Positions 49,396 to 49,820 of a stretch of 49,820 nt of DNA are shown piece after piece. Origin of the DNA: CAZSCF01 sp964605365 (GTDB lineage Bacteria; Patescibacteriota; Minisyncoccia; Moranbacterales; UBA2206); assembly GCA_964605365.1 (NCBI GenBank), contig CAZSCF010000003.1:1-49820 (forward strand), given 5' to 3'. Under the pieces are notes generated by a model that was given only the letters and a program-made list of their open reading frames with translations, did not search any database and was not told the origin of the DNA. A program made the position numbers and the translations under genes. How positions within the stretch are numbered: the stretch's first letter is position 1; each line of letters opens with the position of its first letter.

Positions 49396-49820
49396 ATGTT
49401 TAAAAAAACAAAAGAAATTAAACTTTCAACGATATTTTATGCCATTTTGATTTTATTGGTCGGCTATCTGCTGTTTGTGTTGGTGATGCTTTATGGCTTT
49501 GGGATAAAAAACAATTTTATTAAAAAAACATTGACACTTTTGCCATATCCAGCGGCCTTTGTCGGGACAACGAATTATGTTTCAATTGGAGATCTGGAAA
49601 GTGATCTTAATGCAGTAAAAAACTTTTACGAAAATCAGGATTTTTCAGAATTCGGATATAGAGTGGATTTTTCAACCGAAGACGGCAAAAAGCGACTTAT
49701 GATCAAGGAGAGACGGCTGTTAAATAAGTTAATTGAAAACAAAGTTATTGAATTTCTTTCCAAAGAAAGAGGTGTTAAGATTGACGAAGATATTGTTTCT
49801 CAGGAAGTGGAGAGGGTTAT
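49396..49820 (+). CDS. membrane-anchored SurA_N-like chaperone protein, 5' part (runs off window)
   Basis: Visible are 141 codons from ATG 49396. Residues 15-38 are a membrane helix (FYAILILLVGYLLFVLVMLYGF). After it comes a helical segment typical of SurA_N domains: NYVSIGDLESDLNAVKNFYENQ and then KERRLLNKLIENKVIEFLSKERGVKIDEDIVSQEVERV at the end. The parvulin domain, if present, would lie beyond the window. SurA-like chaperones help exported proteins fold. It follows the FtsB-like gene by 4 bp. The call is by helix pattern and the LIENKVIEFLSKERGVKIDEDIV stretch, so it is moderate. Confidence 0.7.
   Translation, partial: MFKKTKEIKLSTIFYAILILLVGYLLFVLVMLYGFGIKNNFIKKTLTLLPYPAAFVGTTNYVSIGDLESDLNAVKNFYENQDFSEFGYRVDFSTEDGKKRLMIKERRLLNKLIENKVIEFLSKERGVKIDEDIVSQEVERV

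Noticed and set aside
1..49820. CRISPR array, prophage, toxin-antitoxin or restriction system
   Set aside because: I saw no regularly spaced repeats, Cas, integrase, terminase, methylase or paired toxin genes. The short repeats are dispersed and palindromic.

Overview
The window is a 49.8 kb stretch of an AT-rich bacterial genome. It is probably from the Candidate Phyla Radiation (Patescibacteria, Parcubacteria-like); I infer this from gene content and cannot test it by phylogeny. The signs are: almost every gene on one strand with very short spacers; small membrane and coiled-coil proteins that are unclassified elsewhere; DUF4012 and DUF333 proteins; start sites that mostly lack a Shine-Dalgarno sequence; and many short perfect palindromes, some inside conserved genes. 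UGA is used as a normal stop (for example secA and murC), so this is not a UGA=Gly lineage. A 100-N scaffold gap at 39652-39751 shows that this is assembled, probably metagenomic, sequence.

Layout. 1-4031: energy metabolism (cofactor-independent phosphoglycerate mutase cut by the window edge, a PfkB-type kinase, a fused ADP-forming acyl-CoA synthetase). 4051-6859: a receiver-like protein that has lost its phosphoacceptor Asp and carries a zinc ribbon, then RecJ and RNase H. 6891-11300: a MacAB-like export operon (membrane fusion protein, ATPase, two FtsX-type permeases). 11405-12790: a small membrane protein and a membrane-anchored protein with two thioredoxin folds. 12854-15947: the four-subunit pyruvate:ferredoxin oxidoreductase operon porGDAB. 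16074-17595: small membrane proteins, a minus-strand tRNA-Thr and the KH protein KhpA. 17700-23819: TrmD, then FtsW-MurG-MurC-MurB, a hibernation factor and a DUF333 protein. 23995-29702: SecA, a MazG-like hydrolase, SecD and SecF. 29735-36149: tRNA-Leu, small proteins and a tRNA-synthetase block (TyrS, a free PheT-type tRNA-binding domain, a single-chain-looking PheRS, ValS). 36323-36717: RNase P RNA. 36772-46888: a surface-polysaccharide cluster (sugar-phosphate transferase, three GT4 glycosyltransferases, a Wzz-like protein, DUF4012, MurJ). 46919-49820: LepA and a division/chaperone group (35-aa membrane protein, FtsB/DivIC-like protein, SurA_N-like protein cut by the window end).

How the genes work together. 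PorGDAB and the ADP-forming synthetase together would turn pyruvate into acetate with one ATP by substrate-level phosphorylation and reduced ferredoxin, which fits a small fermentative cell. The Mur/Fts/MurJ/FtsB genes show a full peptidoglycan and division capacity, and the glycosyltransferase cluster points to a decorated surface.

The most unusual items are: (1) a phenylalanyl-tRNA synthetase in which the PheS catalytic core is fused directly to the PheT-type FDX-ACB domain, as in the mitochondrial monomeric enzyme, next to a 142-aa protein equal to the N-terminal tRNA-binding part of PheT; (2) a SecD with a parvulin prolyl-isomerase domain in its periplasmic part, apparently in circularly permuted order; (3) a family of palindromic mini-elements with compensatory stem changes that sits both between genes and in frame inside conserved genes; (4) the zinc-ribbon pseudo-receiver.
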